The translations under genes were made by a program, and so were the position numbers. This document shows, one piece after another, positions 33,660 through 45,824 of a stretch of 64,000 nucleotides of DNA (its first letter is position 1; every line of letters starts with the position of its first letter). The notes beneath the pieces are model-generated. The model made no database searches. It saw only the letters and a list, made by a program, of their open reading frames with translations, and had not been told where the DNA came from. The stretch covers positions 61,593 through 125,592 of the forward strand of contig GG745375.1 of assembly GCA_000151295.1 (NCBI GenBank), in the 5' to 3' direction. This DNA comes from Allomyces macrogynus ATCC 38327 (Eukaryota > Blastocladiomycota > Blastocladiomycetes > Blastocladiales > Blastocladiaceae).

Positions 33660-34277
33660 GATGGAGCCTGTCACGCCAAGTCCGTGGCGGGCAGAGTAGG
33701 TACGGGTTGCTGAGCAGGGACCGGTCGAGGACGGCGGCAGCGTCCAGCAACCGGGGTCAGGGTGCGGTGAATCCAAACGGCGCGCAGCTTAGCAGGTGGT
33801 GTCCGCAGTCTGCGGCAGTGGCAGTTAGTTGCAGTGAGGAAGTATCGTCGTCGTCGGCCGCTGACTTGATGCCTGATGGTGCTTTGCTAGTTCGTGCACG
33901 ACCGACGAGGACGAGAAGGAAGGATCAAACGAGGAGCAAGTTCGCATCTTGGCCGCGATGGCGAAACGCTGCGAAACCAGTGCGTTTCTTTGGCGTGTTT
34001 CAGCAGCGTAGATTTACGATGCAGTCGTTACGCCCAGCTTTACGTAAACTTGAGTCGCGTCGTGCAGCATGCGAGCCCTGGTTCGATCTCGACCATGGGC
34101 ATGTCGACTTCGCGCGTCGCTGTCCTCTTTGTGCAGGTCTGTGAACACGACTGGACCACTGGCGACTGGACGCATACGGAACGCACCACACCGCACCACA
34201 CGATCGTTGATCATCCATACCTTTTACGCGCGATCACGCTCCTCGACACCGGCCAGCAGCGCCCGACACTTCCCGCA
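33660..34277. promoter_or_regulatory. divergent promoter region between the Tvp38-like and DUF4436 genes
   Basis: These 618 nt separate the two start codons. The DUF4436 frame is open upstream to about 33894, but without motifs. No specific site could be supported. Confidence 0.35.
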
Positions 34278-35874
34278 ATGGCACCAGAAGTCCGGTTTCC
34301 ACGTGGCGACGAGCACGCAGGCCAAGCAACGGCAGCCTCCACCATGGACCGCGACTCGACCCACTCGACGACCTCGACCGCTGCCAGGTGGGCCTCGCAG
34401 GCCATGATGTTCCTCACCGTGATCGCACTCGTGTGCCTTGGGCCGGTCTTGATCTTCCTGTTTGATCCGGCCCTCCCGCGTCCAGGCGCGCCCTACGACT
34501 TGGCTCGCGTCGACCCGCCGCCCGACAACTACCTCGCCATGACCTTGGCCGTGACCAAACCTGATCTGATCCGGGGCGTGTCCGTCTTGACCGTATCGAG
34601 GGTATGTAACGGTTTGATGGTCGTGTTTGGAGCGAATTTTGGGCTCAAGCCGCGTGTTTGCTCGCCCAGATTCACCCAGTCGGCAACTACGCGGCGGCAC
34701 CGGGCTCGCCGATGCTCCGCGACGACATGGAACTGTTCATCAACGGAAACCGGTTCAATCTCTCGGCCAACACGTTGATTCGCGACCTGCAAGTCAATTT
34801 GGTCCACGAATCAAATGGGCTCGAGATGTATCCGTTCGACACGGTTTGTTCGATTTATCCATCAATCGATCGTGTAGCCGCGCATTCCGCTCAACTTGTT
34901 CTGTTCCTCCATGTTTGCATAGCACTCGCTCCGGTTCGGCCTCTACGCCATGACCGAACACGACCGTGAGTCGCTGGTCATGGCCATGACGGCCAACACG
35001 ACCCTTTCGCGCAACCCCTTTGTGCCGCTCGCCTGGTCGCTTGCCAGCAAGGATCCAAACACGCGCATGGTCGCGCAACTGACGTCGAGCCCGGCCCTGA
35101 CCGCCCTCGGAATCCACGAAGTGCAGGTCACGCTGTCGCGGTGGGCCAGCACCCGCGCCGTAAGCATGGCCATTTTGACGGCCATGGGTCTCGGCACGCT
35201 GGTCACGTTCACGACCACCCTCTGGTACCTGCTCGCCCGGCGCGCAGATCAACTGCCCACGGGTGCGTCCTTTTCCCATGCCTATCATTTCGCGAACGCC
35301 ACCCTCCGCTGACCACCACTGGCCGCGACCACCGTGTGTAGCCATCGCGCACCACGCTGCACTGCTTTTCCTCCTCCCCGTCATCCGTGCATCGCAACCC
35401 GGCATCCCACGCGCCTCCACCGGCACCCTCGTCGACCCGCTCGTCTACTTCCCCTCGCTCCTCCTCACCTCCATCGGTTGCTCGTCGCTAGCCGTCGCGC
35501 ACCTCGCTCAGCGGTACGTCGAGGCCAAGCGCCGGCGCAACGCGGCCGTGCGGCAACTGATCGAGGACCAGTTGCGGCACCGGAACGCGCGCGCGTTTGC
35601 GATTATGGACGCGGCCGGCGGACCCGGGCGCGGTGGGAACGACCAGTTTACGCGCCACGGTCTCCCGCCACTCGAGGGAGATACGTTGGGGCGCAACGTG
35701 CCGCTGCCGCCGCCCGTTGGGGACACGCACGCGGTCATGCCGCGTCAGGGTGGCGAGGCGTGGGAAGGGTACGGTGGGGTTGTGGAGGAAGAGTACACGG
35801 AGGGGCCGGATCCGGTGTGGCGCGGGACGGCGGCGAGTCCGCGGCCGATTGGCCGCATGGAGTCGGGGCAGTAG
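34278..35874 (+). CDS. DUF4436-like polytopic membrane protein
   Basis: The ATG at 34278 opens MAPEVRFPRGDEHAGQATAA. A membrane segment (AMMFLTVIALVCLGPVLIFL) follows, then an extracytosolic domain over two introns with LRDDMELFINGNRFNLSANT and the conserved MYPFDT motif of DUF4436. The next exon has LVMAMTANTTLSRNPFVPLA and a membrane segment VSMAILTAMGLGTLVTFTTT. The last exon has LLFLLPVIRASQPGIPR, GTLVDPLVYF (compare the LR-xxxPGxPPxGTxxD motif of the family) and a third membrane region, then a basic-rich cytosolic tail with an Arg/Gln-rich helix and a Pro/Gly tail ending at 35874. Biochemical role is unknown for the family. Confidence 0.65.
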
Positions 35875-36676
35875 GCGCGCCTCCACAGGATAGGGTGGCC
35901 AAGGAGGAGGAGACTGGATTGGAGGAAGTGACTTGATTATGCTTACCGCGCCGCGGATCTGCGCGCCGTTGCTGGTCAGCGGGCAGGACCGTCGGTACGA
36001 ACGATACCTCACGGATCAAAATTATTTCCAGCTTGTTCTTACCTGGACTCTGGCTCGCCCGCAAGCTCTGTGGAGCTTTCTTGTTTTCTTCCTCTGATCT
36101 GTCGCGACTTGCGTCTCCATTTCTCCACAACGAACGAAACTCGCAGTGACGTGGACGACGACCATCCGCTTATCGTACCGCCACCAGCACCTCCAACTCG
36201 TCAAAATCCAAAATAATCAGCGCCACGACGACCAAACCAAGCGACTCTGTGCAATCAAATCAGACCTTTGCTCCAATGCGTCTTGCCGAAGGCTCGAGGG
36301 ACCACCTCATCAGCGACATCATGGCGGACCGTGCCGGTCCTTTGCGCGCGCGCTCGCGCGCTTGTGCGCCACTCCACGCCGATGATCCTTCCTTCTCGTG
36401 ACGCGAGCCCGGTTGGTGCAGCAAAGTCTCGTCGACTCTGGGACAGCGCGCCACTTTCTCCTGATTTCAACATTGCTGCTTTGGCATGCATCGCTGGCAG
36501 CAAGGTAAGCGTGACCGTGTCGCGACCGCCTTGCAGGTCGCGCGCGCGGGACAGTCGTGCATGTCAAGCGATCTCCGCCACGCGCGAGGGCCGGGCTATA
36601 AAGCTCAAGCGCGCTTGGCAATGTGCTGCTCGCCTTTCGTTCCCTCGACTTGCTCGTCAACGACACGACCACCAAG
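35875..36676. other. intergenic region upstream of enolase
   Basis: No gene is supported in these 802 nt. The 3' half is the enolase promoter and 5' leader; TATAAAGCTC at about 36596-36605, roughly 75 nt before the start codon, is a plausible TATA box. Confidence 0.45.
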
Positions 36677-38436
<1,760 letters not shown>

Positions 38437-38905
38437 AGTGGATGGGACGGCGCGGGTCATGGTTTGTGTTTTGAACACGCCGGTTGGGTTAATTTAGAGA
38501 CAAGTCACCGTGTACCAACAAAAAGGCGTGTTTTTCCCCACCTCAATCTTTCTAAATATGTGCGACTGGCATCGTGATGTATGGTTGAGAGTAAATTCGA
38601 GCAAATGCATCGATCGAAGTAGGCCGTGTCAGAGTGGCAAACACTGCCGAAATGACATGAAATGATGTTGGATGGATTGTTGTCGGCAGTTGCGGATCAT
38701 TCGATGTGATTCCTTTGCTTTCCATTTCGGAGTTCGACCTGATTCGTCGGACGCGTCGCCAATTTTCGATCGCCGACGACAACGCACCTCTCCGGTGTGT
38801 TCCTTCTCTCTTCGACCGCGGCCCGTGTGCAACAAAAACACTACCAATGTGCAAAAGACTCGACGATCGGCACGGCACTTCTACGACACAAGCAACACGA
38901 GCATC
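38437..38905. other. intergenic region downstream of enolase
   Basis: Nothing supported. AT-richer sequence just after the enolase stop is a likely 3' UTR and polyadenylation region. Confidence 0.4.
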
Positions 38906-39334
38906 ATGACCTACCCACACGGCGACGCCGCCGATTTGGCACCTGCAGCAGATGCGAAACCCCCGCCCTCACCCACCAAGCGAGGCCCGGCCGCCCAAAA
39001 GGCAGTATCAGCAAGAAGATGTTGCGGAAAATGCAGTGTGTTGAAGCCGGGCGGCAAGCGCAAGCTGTGCTCTAACGGAAGGGTCACTCGGTCCTATCTG
39101 GGCTGCGCGCCGTGCGCATGCCTGTTCGTAGACGGCGCTGAAGCCCTTGCTGGCGGTGCGCTCCGGATCGCCGAAAATATGGCCGAGCATTCTGGTGTCG
39201 CGTCTGGTCCGACGACGGTGCGAACGTCGATGCACCAGGTTCATACTGTGGTGGAGAGCAAGCGCACGCTGCTCTCTGATGCGCAGCGGTCGTCGAACGA
39301 GGGAACCAAGGGCGACGTCTTACCGAGTGTTTGA
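38906..39334 (+). CDS. hypothetical Cys-rich small protein
   Basis: An open frame of 142 codons from the ATG at 38906 (MTYPHGDAADLAPAADAKPP). A Pro/Lys-rich start is followed by clustered cysteines (RRCCGKCSVLKPGGKRKLCS, GCAPCACLF), possibly metal-binding, then a Ser/Thr-rich tail. No family was recognised, and an alternative frame is also open, so it may not be a gene. Confidence 0.3.
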   Translation: MTYPHGDAADLAPAADAKPPPSPTKRGPAAQKAVSARRCCGKCSVLKPGGKRKLCSNGRVTRSYLGCAPCACLFVDGAEALAGGALRIAENMAEHSGVASGPTTVRTSMHQVHTVVESKRTLLSDAQRSSNEGTKGDVLPSV

Positions 39335-39481
39335 TCCCGTTTGGCGGTTGTAGAAGCTAAGCAGGAGGTTGTCAAAACCGAGCGGCATTGATCGGCCATT
39401 CATTGGTGGAGAAGGTCAGGAGCACAACCGGTATGAATATATTCGTACGTTTTGGGTAATGAAATGACACGATCAAAAGAT

Positions 39482-39934
39482 TTACAACAGCAGCATCAGC
39501 GCCTCCTTGGCCGTACTCGCAACGTGCCGCGACAACTTGGGCGTGTAGCACTCGAGCCATCCGCTCAGCTGGGGTGCGTGCTCGAGGTACGCGGCGCGCG
39601 TGCGCTCGTAGGCGACGGGCGGTGTCCTATCATGGTGGAAAAAAATGGGGCATCATCGTCAATCGCAAGAGAAACGTGGCCGGCTTGGAGAAACTGAAGC
39701 GAACCATGTCAAAAACACATCGCCGTTCTTGCCGCCGCGTGTCACAATGTACGCGCAGCCGTTGTGCGGCAACGTCGATTCGTCGAGTGTCGTGACGGGT
39801 ACGCTCTCGAACGTGCCAGCGTCGGTCCAGTGGACAACGATCGCAACGGCGGGCGAGTCGGGTTTGCCGAGCTCGCGGTACTGGTCAACAAGCTCCGGCT
39901 TGATTGCGGTATACATCAACGCGTTCCACACCAT
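39482..39934 (-). CDS. hypothetical protein, 2 exons, about 125 residues
   Basis: The ATG at 39934 opens MVWNALMYTAIKPELVDQYR. Exon 1 continues DSPAVAIVVHWTDAGTFESV and LPHNGCAYIVTRGGKNGDVF. A GTTCGC...GATAG intron (about 39630-39707) joins in frame to TPPVAYERTRAAYLEHAPQL and SGWLECYTPKLSRHVASTAK, ending KEALMLLL and TAA at 39482-39484. Splice phase, codon use and a plausible globular pattern support a real gene. No family was recognised. Confidence 0.5.
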
Positions 39935-40658
39935 GGTTGTCGAGTCAAAGGGATCAGGTTCAAGAGCAAAGGGGTCGGTCGTGAGAGTCTGCGAGAGCGG
40001 TGAGCCGGGCTCTTATAGCAAACGACGGGAGCCGACGCATTTGAAGACGAGCGTTTCCGGTGCGTGCGCTATCCTGATCGAACCGCCTCTCTGCAGCTCG
40101 CAGCAGCAGCATCCTGCGAGCGGCAGTCCCATCGCCATGTTCTGTCCAAAACAGAGTGCGGTCGTGCCGGGCTTCGCTCGTTACTCTGGCCATCAAGCAC
40201 CACACACGCTGCCTGTCCGCGACCATGTTCAAAGAATGCGCCATTTGAGCAAACACCGGCACGTTCCCGTTGGAACACCGCCCAGTTGATTCATGATGAC
40301 AGTGTCCCACTCAACATTCTCTCCTGGCCAAGACGTCCGGTTTGTCCCGGCGCAGCGGGCCAGCCACTCAAACCGACGCGGAATATATTCTTGAGTGGCT
40401 CTCGTGGCTGCCGGCTCGCATCACTTGCGATGTGAGCGTATTGCAGCGAGTTGATTACAGTTCTGGTGCAGTGTCTGTGCGTTTTGCCAGCTCACAGCGC
40501 CAGGAGAAATGTTGTTCTGATCGCTCGGCGAGTGGCTGTGCGGTGGGATATGGTAGAATGCGTGAGCGACGCTTGCTTTCTCACGTGCGATGATCATAAA
40601 CGGTGGTTTGCCAGCTTGAACAACCACTGCCCAACCCGCTTGCAATCTCGCCAGCAGC
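39935..40658. other. intergenic region, no supported gene
   Basis: These 724 nt separate a minus-strand hypothetical gene from MRP10. A 173-codon minus frame (40421-40942) overlaps MRP10 antisense and is considered a shadow. Confidence 0.4.
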
Positions 40659-41118
40659 ATGTCGTCGACAGCAACTCGCAAGTACCTGCAACTGCGTCCG
40701 CGCGCGTTCTTGCAAGGTTGACCAAAGTCTATGATCAATTCCGGCACCGAATTCCAGCGAACGATGATCTGATCCGGCAAACCCTCCATTGCTCCAACAT
40801 CAATGGCACCAAAAAATTGATTGTGTCTAGCCGCACCGTGTGCGACAGAAATGACGGCGCTGTTCAACTGCTGGTCGTCGGGCGGCATCGAAGCGGCCGC
40901 TTGCCGCGAGGCTGCGACGGCTGTGACTAAGTGCATCGCCACGGCCGTACGTCGTTGCTTTCGCTGCAGGCCACCAATGTTACGCAGACGTTGTCACTCA
41001 AATGTAACGATTGGCCGGCATGTAGAGCGCCAAGGGCCCCGCCAAGGGCCAGAACCTCAACCAGCACTTTGTGCGGTTGCAAATCCCGGCCGTCAACCAG
41101 CCGCGGCGGTATCGCTAG
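40659..41118 (+). CDS. MRP10: mitochondrial small ribosomal subunit protein Mrp10 (mS37, CHCHD1-like), 3 exons
   Basis: A twin CX9C protein of the mitochondrial small ribosomal subunit, oxidised by the Mia40 relay. Exons 40659-40716, 40831-40946 and 41026-41118 sum to 267 nt, encoding 88 residues. The protein starts MSSTATRKYLQLRPRAFLQ, then PCATEMTALFNCW and ACREAATAVTKC, giving two exact C-x9-C pairs with the family's PCxxEM and NCW signatures. It ends in a basic tail, GQNLNQHFVRLQIPAVNQPR. Donors are GTTGAC and GTACGT; acceptors are CTAG and GTAG. None of the long single-frame ORFs reveals the whole gene, because all three exons are short. Confidence 0.85.
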
Positions 41119-41361
41119 ATCGCTGAGGGTGGGGGTTGGTTATTATTTCATAGGTCCATATATGTCTCGTTTTGATTTGCCGTTGCCCTACGATCCGTCG
41201 CTCGATTGCACGGTCGCTCTATCGCCACTGGCCGTCTCGATTCGGCACGAACTGCTGCAATGTCGGGTGGACGGTGTTGCCTGGCGACCGTTCGTTCGTT
41301 TTATCGCTTGCGCTGCTTCAGATGCCCGCCCTCTCTCTCGCCGACCTGCCGTCCCCGCACC

Positions 41362-41364
<3 letters not shown>
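41119..41364. other. MRP10 3' flank
   Basis: No supported gene; leads into the CT microsatellite. Confidence 0.4.

Positions 41365-41431
<67 letters not shown>
41365..41431. repeat. CT dinucleotide microsatellite
   Basis: Uninterrupted CT repeats over 67 nt, ending at the assembly gap; the true array is probably longer. Confidence 0.95.
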
Positions 41432-41882
41432 NNNNNNNNNNNNNNNNNNNNNNNNNNNNNNNNNNNNNNNNNNNNNNNNNNNNNNNNNNNNNNNNNNNNN
41501 NNNNNNNNNNNNNNNNNNNNNNNNNNNNNNNNNNNNNNNNNNNNNNNNNNNNNNNNNNNNNNNNNNNNNNNNNNNNNNNNNNNNNNNNNNNNNNNNNNNN
41601 NNNNNNNNNNNNNNNNNNNNNNNNNNNNNNNNNNNNNNNNNNNNNNNNNNNNNNNNNNNNNNNNNNNNNNNNNNNNNNNNNNNNNNNNNNNNNNNNNNNN
41701 NNNNNNNNNNNNNNNNNNNNNNNNNNNNNNNNNNNNNNNNNNNNNNNNNNNNNNNNNNNNNNNNNNNNNNNNNNNNNNNNNNNNNNNNNNNNNNNNNNNN
41801 NNNNNNNNNNNNNNNNNNNNNNNNNNNNNNNNNNNNNNNNNNNNNNNNNNNNNNNNNNNNNNNNNNNNNNNNNNNNNNNNNN
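41432..41882. other. assembly gap (451 Ns)
   Basis: A run of N. Any open reading frame that crosses it is not meaningful. Confidence 0.99.
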
Positions 41883-43889
41883 CAAACAAAACAAAATTTT
41901 CTCGCTAGCGCTTCCCCGCCCGGTCTCCACCCTGCGTGACATACCTTGACCAATATTGGACGCCGAGCATCGTGATACAGAACCCCCTGGACCCATCCCG
42001 ACGCAACAGCGCGCGGCGCGCGGCCGGGTCCCCCCTCCCGTCACCAAAAAATCGGCGCCGCCCGCCGTGGCCCCTGCATGCTGCGCCGGCTCGACACTCG
42101 CCTCCTCGAGCACGCCATTGCGCTTCAAGTACTCGGCAAGCACCGCGAGCGCGGCTTTACGCGCCTCCGCCGAATATGTTTCGGCATCACCCAAATCACG
42201 ATGCATTTGCTCAAAACGCGGCGACCGCGCGAATTTCGTATACGACGCATCGAGCAAAGCCAAGACCGCTGTCTTGGCGGGTGCAAACACGTTGCGCAAC
42301 CCGGCCGCGTCACCGTGATGGCCCGTGCGTCCCGCCGCGGCGAGCCGGGTAATTTCCGTGAGCACGGTCTGTCGCGCGCGGCCGGCGACATTCACTTCGA
42401 GTTGCGATCCACGGCCGAGGTACGTCTCGAACACGGCAAATGCAGCGCGCAGGTGCGCGTGTGGGTCCGAGAACGGGCTCGCCTCGTACCGTTCCACTTC
42501 AAGCACGAAGAACAGGTTTTCCGACGCGTAGTCTTCGAGCAGCGCCGCGAGAAAGTAGCACAGCGGCAGGCGCGCATTGAGCATGGCCGGCAGGCCCGAT
42601 GCCGTGATGGTAGCGAGCGGCACGTCTCCTGGGGGCGTCTCGCCAAAGAAATTCATCAGCTTGCGCGGAGTGCCGGACGGACGGCGCATCTTGGCGGGGA
42701 CGGCCTCGGACGCGCTTGCCGACCGCGCGCGCGGTTTGGGTTCGGCGGCGAGGAGCAGGGGGGTCGCGACGTCTACCGTCTCGAACCGCTTGGATGCAGT
42801 GCGCGGCAGGGCCGGCAGCGGTTGCGGCAGCGGCACGTCGGCGCGCCCGGCGGGCCGCGACGAGACCCACGGCGCGTTGACGAGCGAGACGGTCGTGTCG
42901 GCGGGGGAGGCCTGTGCCGACAGTGACATGTCGTCGTACGCGTACGGGCGCACGAAATTCACGTCGACCGAGAGCACGTCGAGCTGCGCATGCGCAGCTT
43001 GCGGTGGAGGTGCCATGGTCGGTGTGCTTGACGGTTTGGAGGGCAATTCGTCCTCGTCAAGGTACGACGACGATGGAATGGACGTCGACGACGAGGTGAA
43101 GGCCGGCAGGAACAGCAGCTGCCACGGAGCCGCGGACGTGACGCGGCCAAAGAGCGTGCGTCGCTTGGGAGCCGTCGAGCTCGGCGTGGACGTAGTCGAG
43201 GACGCGGGGGTTTGGCGCACTTGGTGAATCCAGCTCGACAGGTGGGCCGATTTCGGACGTAGCGCCTGGAACGCGTCAATAAAGCTCTTGCGCCGTGGAC
43301 GTTGGCCAGCAGCCAGGTTGGAATCGTCGGGTGCGGTCGTGGATGAGCGACGCAGTGGCTTTTCGGGTGTGGTTGGGCCGTCAACGAGCGTCGACTCGTC
43401 GCTTCCTCGAAACGGCGACGGTTCGGCGATAGTGATATCGAGGTCGAGCACGCTGTCGAACGCACACGAGCTGGCGGGCAGCAAACCGAGCGGCGTTCCC
43501 GGGCCAGACGCGGTCAAGACGACAGTCGTGCGGTCAGATCCCTTGGTTGATGCGGCCAAGAGCGATATCGGCGCGCTTCCGGCAGTCGGCTGCGCGGAAA
43601 TGACGACCTTGGTGTTGGCGTCCGACAGGTCGGCGTCGGAGAGGTGCGCGATAGAGTACCGGTGCTGGAGAAAGGACGATTGTGGTCGCACGGGCGGGAA
43701 CACACTTTTTCGACGATCCGCGGACGTTGCCAAACTGGCCGGTGCCGGCGCGGCCGCGGGGTCTGCCACGGGGTCGGCCGATGGTGGTGGCGCGGCATGG
43801 CTGCAGCGGTCGCGATTATTCTTGCCGCTATCGCTTTTGCTTTCGCGCGCAGCGCAGCAGGGGACGAGCCAAGTCCAGTGTGCGAACAT
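41883..43889 (-). CDS. RGS-domain protein (regulator of G-protein signalling), 3' end in gap
   Basis: RGS proteins speed GTP hydrolysis by G-alpha subunits; one is encoded at 58996 in this window. The start is taken at the ATG at 43889 (MFAHWTWLVPCCAARESKSD); earlier in-frame codons are not ATG. A long Ser/Thr/Pro-rich region (about 430 residues) follows. The RGS domain is at about 42600-42190: LPLCYFLAALLEDYASENLF, FVLEVERYEASPF, FETYLGRGSQLEVNVAGRAR, then APAKTAVLALLDASYTKFAR and SPRFEQM, which match helices 3-8 including the conserved E-N-L and the D-S-Y-x-x-F signature. The frame stays open into the N gap at 41882, so the true stop, or a final intron, is unknown. Confidence 0.7.
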
Positions 43890-44727
43890 AATTTGGAGCG
43901 CGACGAGCAATACACGCGCGCAGAGTTTCGTGGGCGCGCACGCGCGCGCGCGCGTCACGGGCCGCGTAATGAAGGCCGTTCCGCGCGAGGGGGGCGCGGC
44001 GGGGATATGCGCGTGCGACGATGCGCACGAACAAGGACGAGGCTGGAGTGGGATGGCCGTGAGACAAGTCCGTGACTTGCGCGTGACTGGGTCGTTGAGC
44101 GCGGCTTGGGAGACGGCCGACTCAAGCAATGATGCCGTATCCGAGCTGTCGGCGAGTGGAATGGCAACGACGGGGGAAGGTGGGCGGGTGGAGTCGGGTG
44201 GTTGGTCCGATGCCGTGCAAGCCGGGAAAGGGTCCACCCGGGCCGGGCGTGGCTGCCAGTTAATGGATGGTGGTCGGCGCGAGCGCGGTAGTCGGTACAA
44301 TCGTCTGCGGCAACGTCGTGGCGAACGCCGAATCGATGGTTGGATCAATTTTGGGTGCGCACTCAAGTCGACGGGTCGACCCTCATCTGGTTGGTGATAA
44401 ACGCACCTTGACCACAGCAATTAGCACCAAACAACGCGCGGCACAGATCCACCCAAAGAGGCTCAAATTTGCTTGACGTCGTCGGTTGAGCGGGGGTGCG
44501 GGTGGGCAACGCGGTCGTTGATACGTTGAAAAAGCACGCAGGACGTGCAGGCGTCAGCAGGCGCGTCGTTAATGTTCAAGGGGCCGAGGGATAATGGACG
44601 CAGCCGCTGAGCTGGGTGTCTTGGTCTGCATCGGTGGAGAGAGAAAGAAAGCGGCACACGCGCTTGTCAGCCAGTCAATCCACGCTGTGTTGCTGTGTTG
44701 TCGGCCACGTTCGAGCTGGTTGCCTGC
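43890..44727. other. upstream region of the RGS gene
   Basis: The RGS frame remains open upstream to about 44420 with low-complexity Arg/Pro/Ser sequence and no ATG. The region is treated as promoter and 5' leader. No other gene seen. Confidence 0.35.
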
Positions 44728-45545
44728 TCAACCATGCTTGGAAGTAAGCGCGACCGCGGACGCCAGCAAAAACTGAGCAAACAGCTCTCCAGAAGGGGAA
44801 CAGGGGAGCAGCAAACCGCCGGAATTCCCACGCGTGGTTATGCCGATGATGGCCGCTGCCAAATCGCCATCCAGTTGCTGTTCCCAGGCCGGCGGCGCGT
44901 TCGCGATTTTGAGGGTGGTTGTACGACGTCGCACCAGCGGTCGGATCGCGATGACCTTGGCGGAGCCGTTTCGCTGGAGTTCAAAGGGCGGGTCGAGTCG
45001 CGTCGTTCGTGTCAAGATCACCGCCGTTGTTGGAGGTACCGTCGACGCGGACTGGATCAAATGGCCTGTCGGCGGGTTGGAGAGAGAAACGAAGCCGGAG
45101 AGGCCTATATCCCTGCGAACTGGTCGTTAGCCAAAGGCGCAGCTTCTCCGACTCCCTGCCGTTCAAAAGAACGGCGGGTGGGATGCTCAAGTGCGGTGCA
45201 TCATCTTTGACCATGAAGAGGCCGGTCGTCTCTTGTCTGGAAAGCGGTGCAAGTCTGAAATGGATGGATGAATCGCCCAAGGATACAACCATTTGCTTCT
45301 TCCGTTTCGATTGCCTTGACCAAGGCGGAGTCCATCAGATCGTAATTCTGCGCTGCGGAACGCTCAAGTTCCAGTCCGCATGTTACCTCTTGGTGTTGCG
45401 ATGCAAGAGAAATGGTGGTGATTTGCAAAAACGGCAAGGACTGTTCGCCACGAGCGCCACCGGTTCACGCGAGTTCACCGTCACTTCGCCACCCGCGCAA
45501 CACTTGATGCCGATGTTGGGAAAGAGGCAGCGCTGGCAATGACAA
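44728..45545 (-). CDS. hypothetical gene, exon structure unresolved
   Basis: Coherent coding-like segments lie on the minus strand: SHCCHCQRCLFPNIGIKCCA and NSPCRFCKSPPFLL (clustered Cys pairs, about 45545-45420); SLGDSSIHFRLAPLSRQETT and DDAPHLSIPPAVLLNGRESE (about 45290-45170); and VPPTTAVILTRTTRLDPPFE with APPAWEQQLDGDLAAAIIGI (about 45040-44850). They occupy different frames and would need introns. A possible first exon begins MKRASFLLHPVSCPEPGP near 45720. No family was recognised. Confidence 0.3.
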
Positions 45546-45824
45546 CAGTGGGAAACAGCGGCAGCGGGAGACGGCGTAGCGTGGTGCAGGCAGGGTGATT
45601 TACCGCCGTGCAGGTCAGCGACGGATATGAGTCTGACCCACGTTGGTTGCCGTGACCGCGCCGACAGGAAAAGGACCAGGCTCAGGACAGGAGACCGGGT
45701 GGAGAAGAAAGCTTGCGCGCTTCATTTCCCGTACGTTCACGAGCGCGGCCAGTGCCGGTATCTACGCTAACCATTTCGCGTCCCATTCTTTCCGCTCACG
45801 TAAGAAACAGACTTGACCTTACCG

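Noticed and set aside
40421..40942. 173-codon minus-strand ORF
   Set aside because: Antisense to MRP10, whose twin CX9C motif and splice phases are convincing; the antisense translation shows no domain.
41301..44420. 1039-codon minus-strand ORF
   Set aside because: It crosses the N gap and the CT repeat, and its first codon is not ATG. Only the RGS part (41883-43889) is supported.
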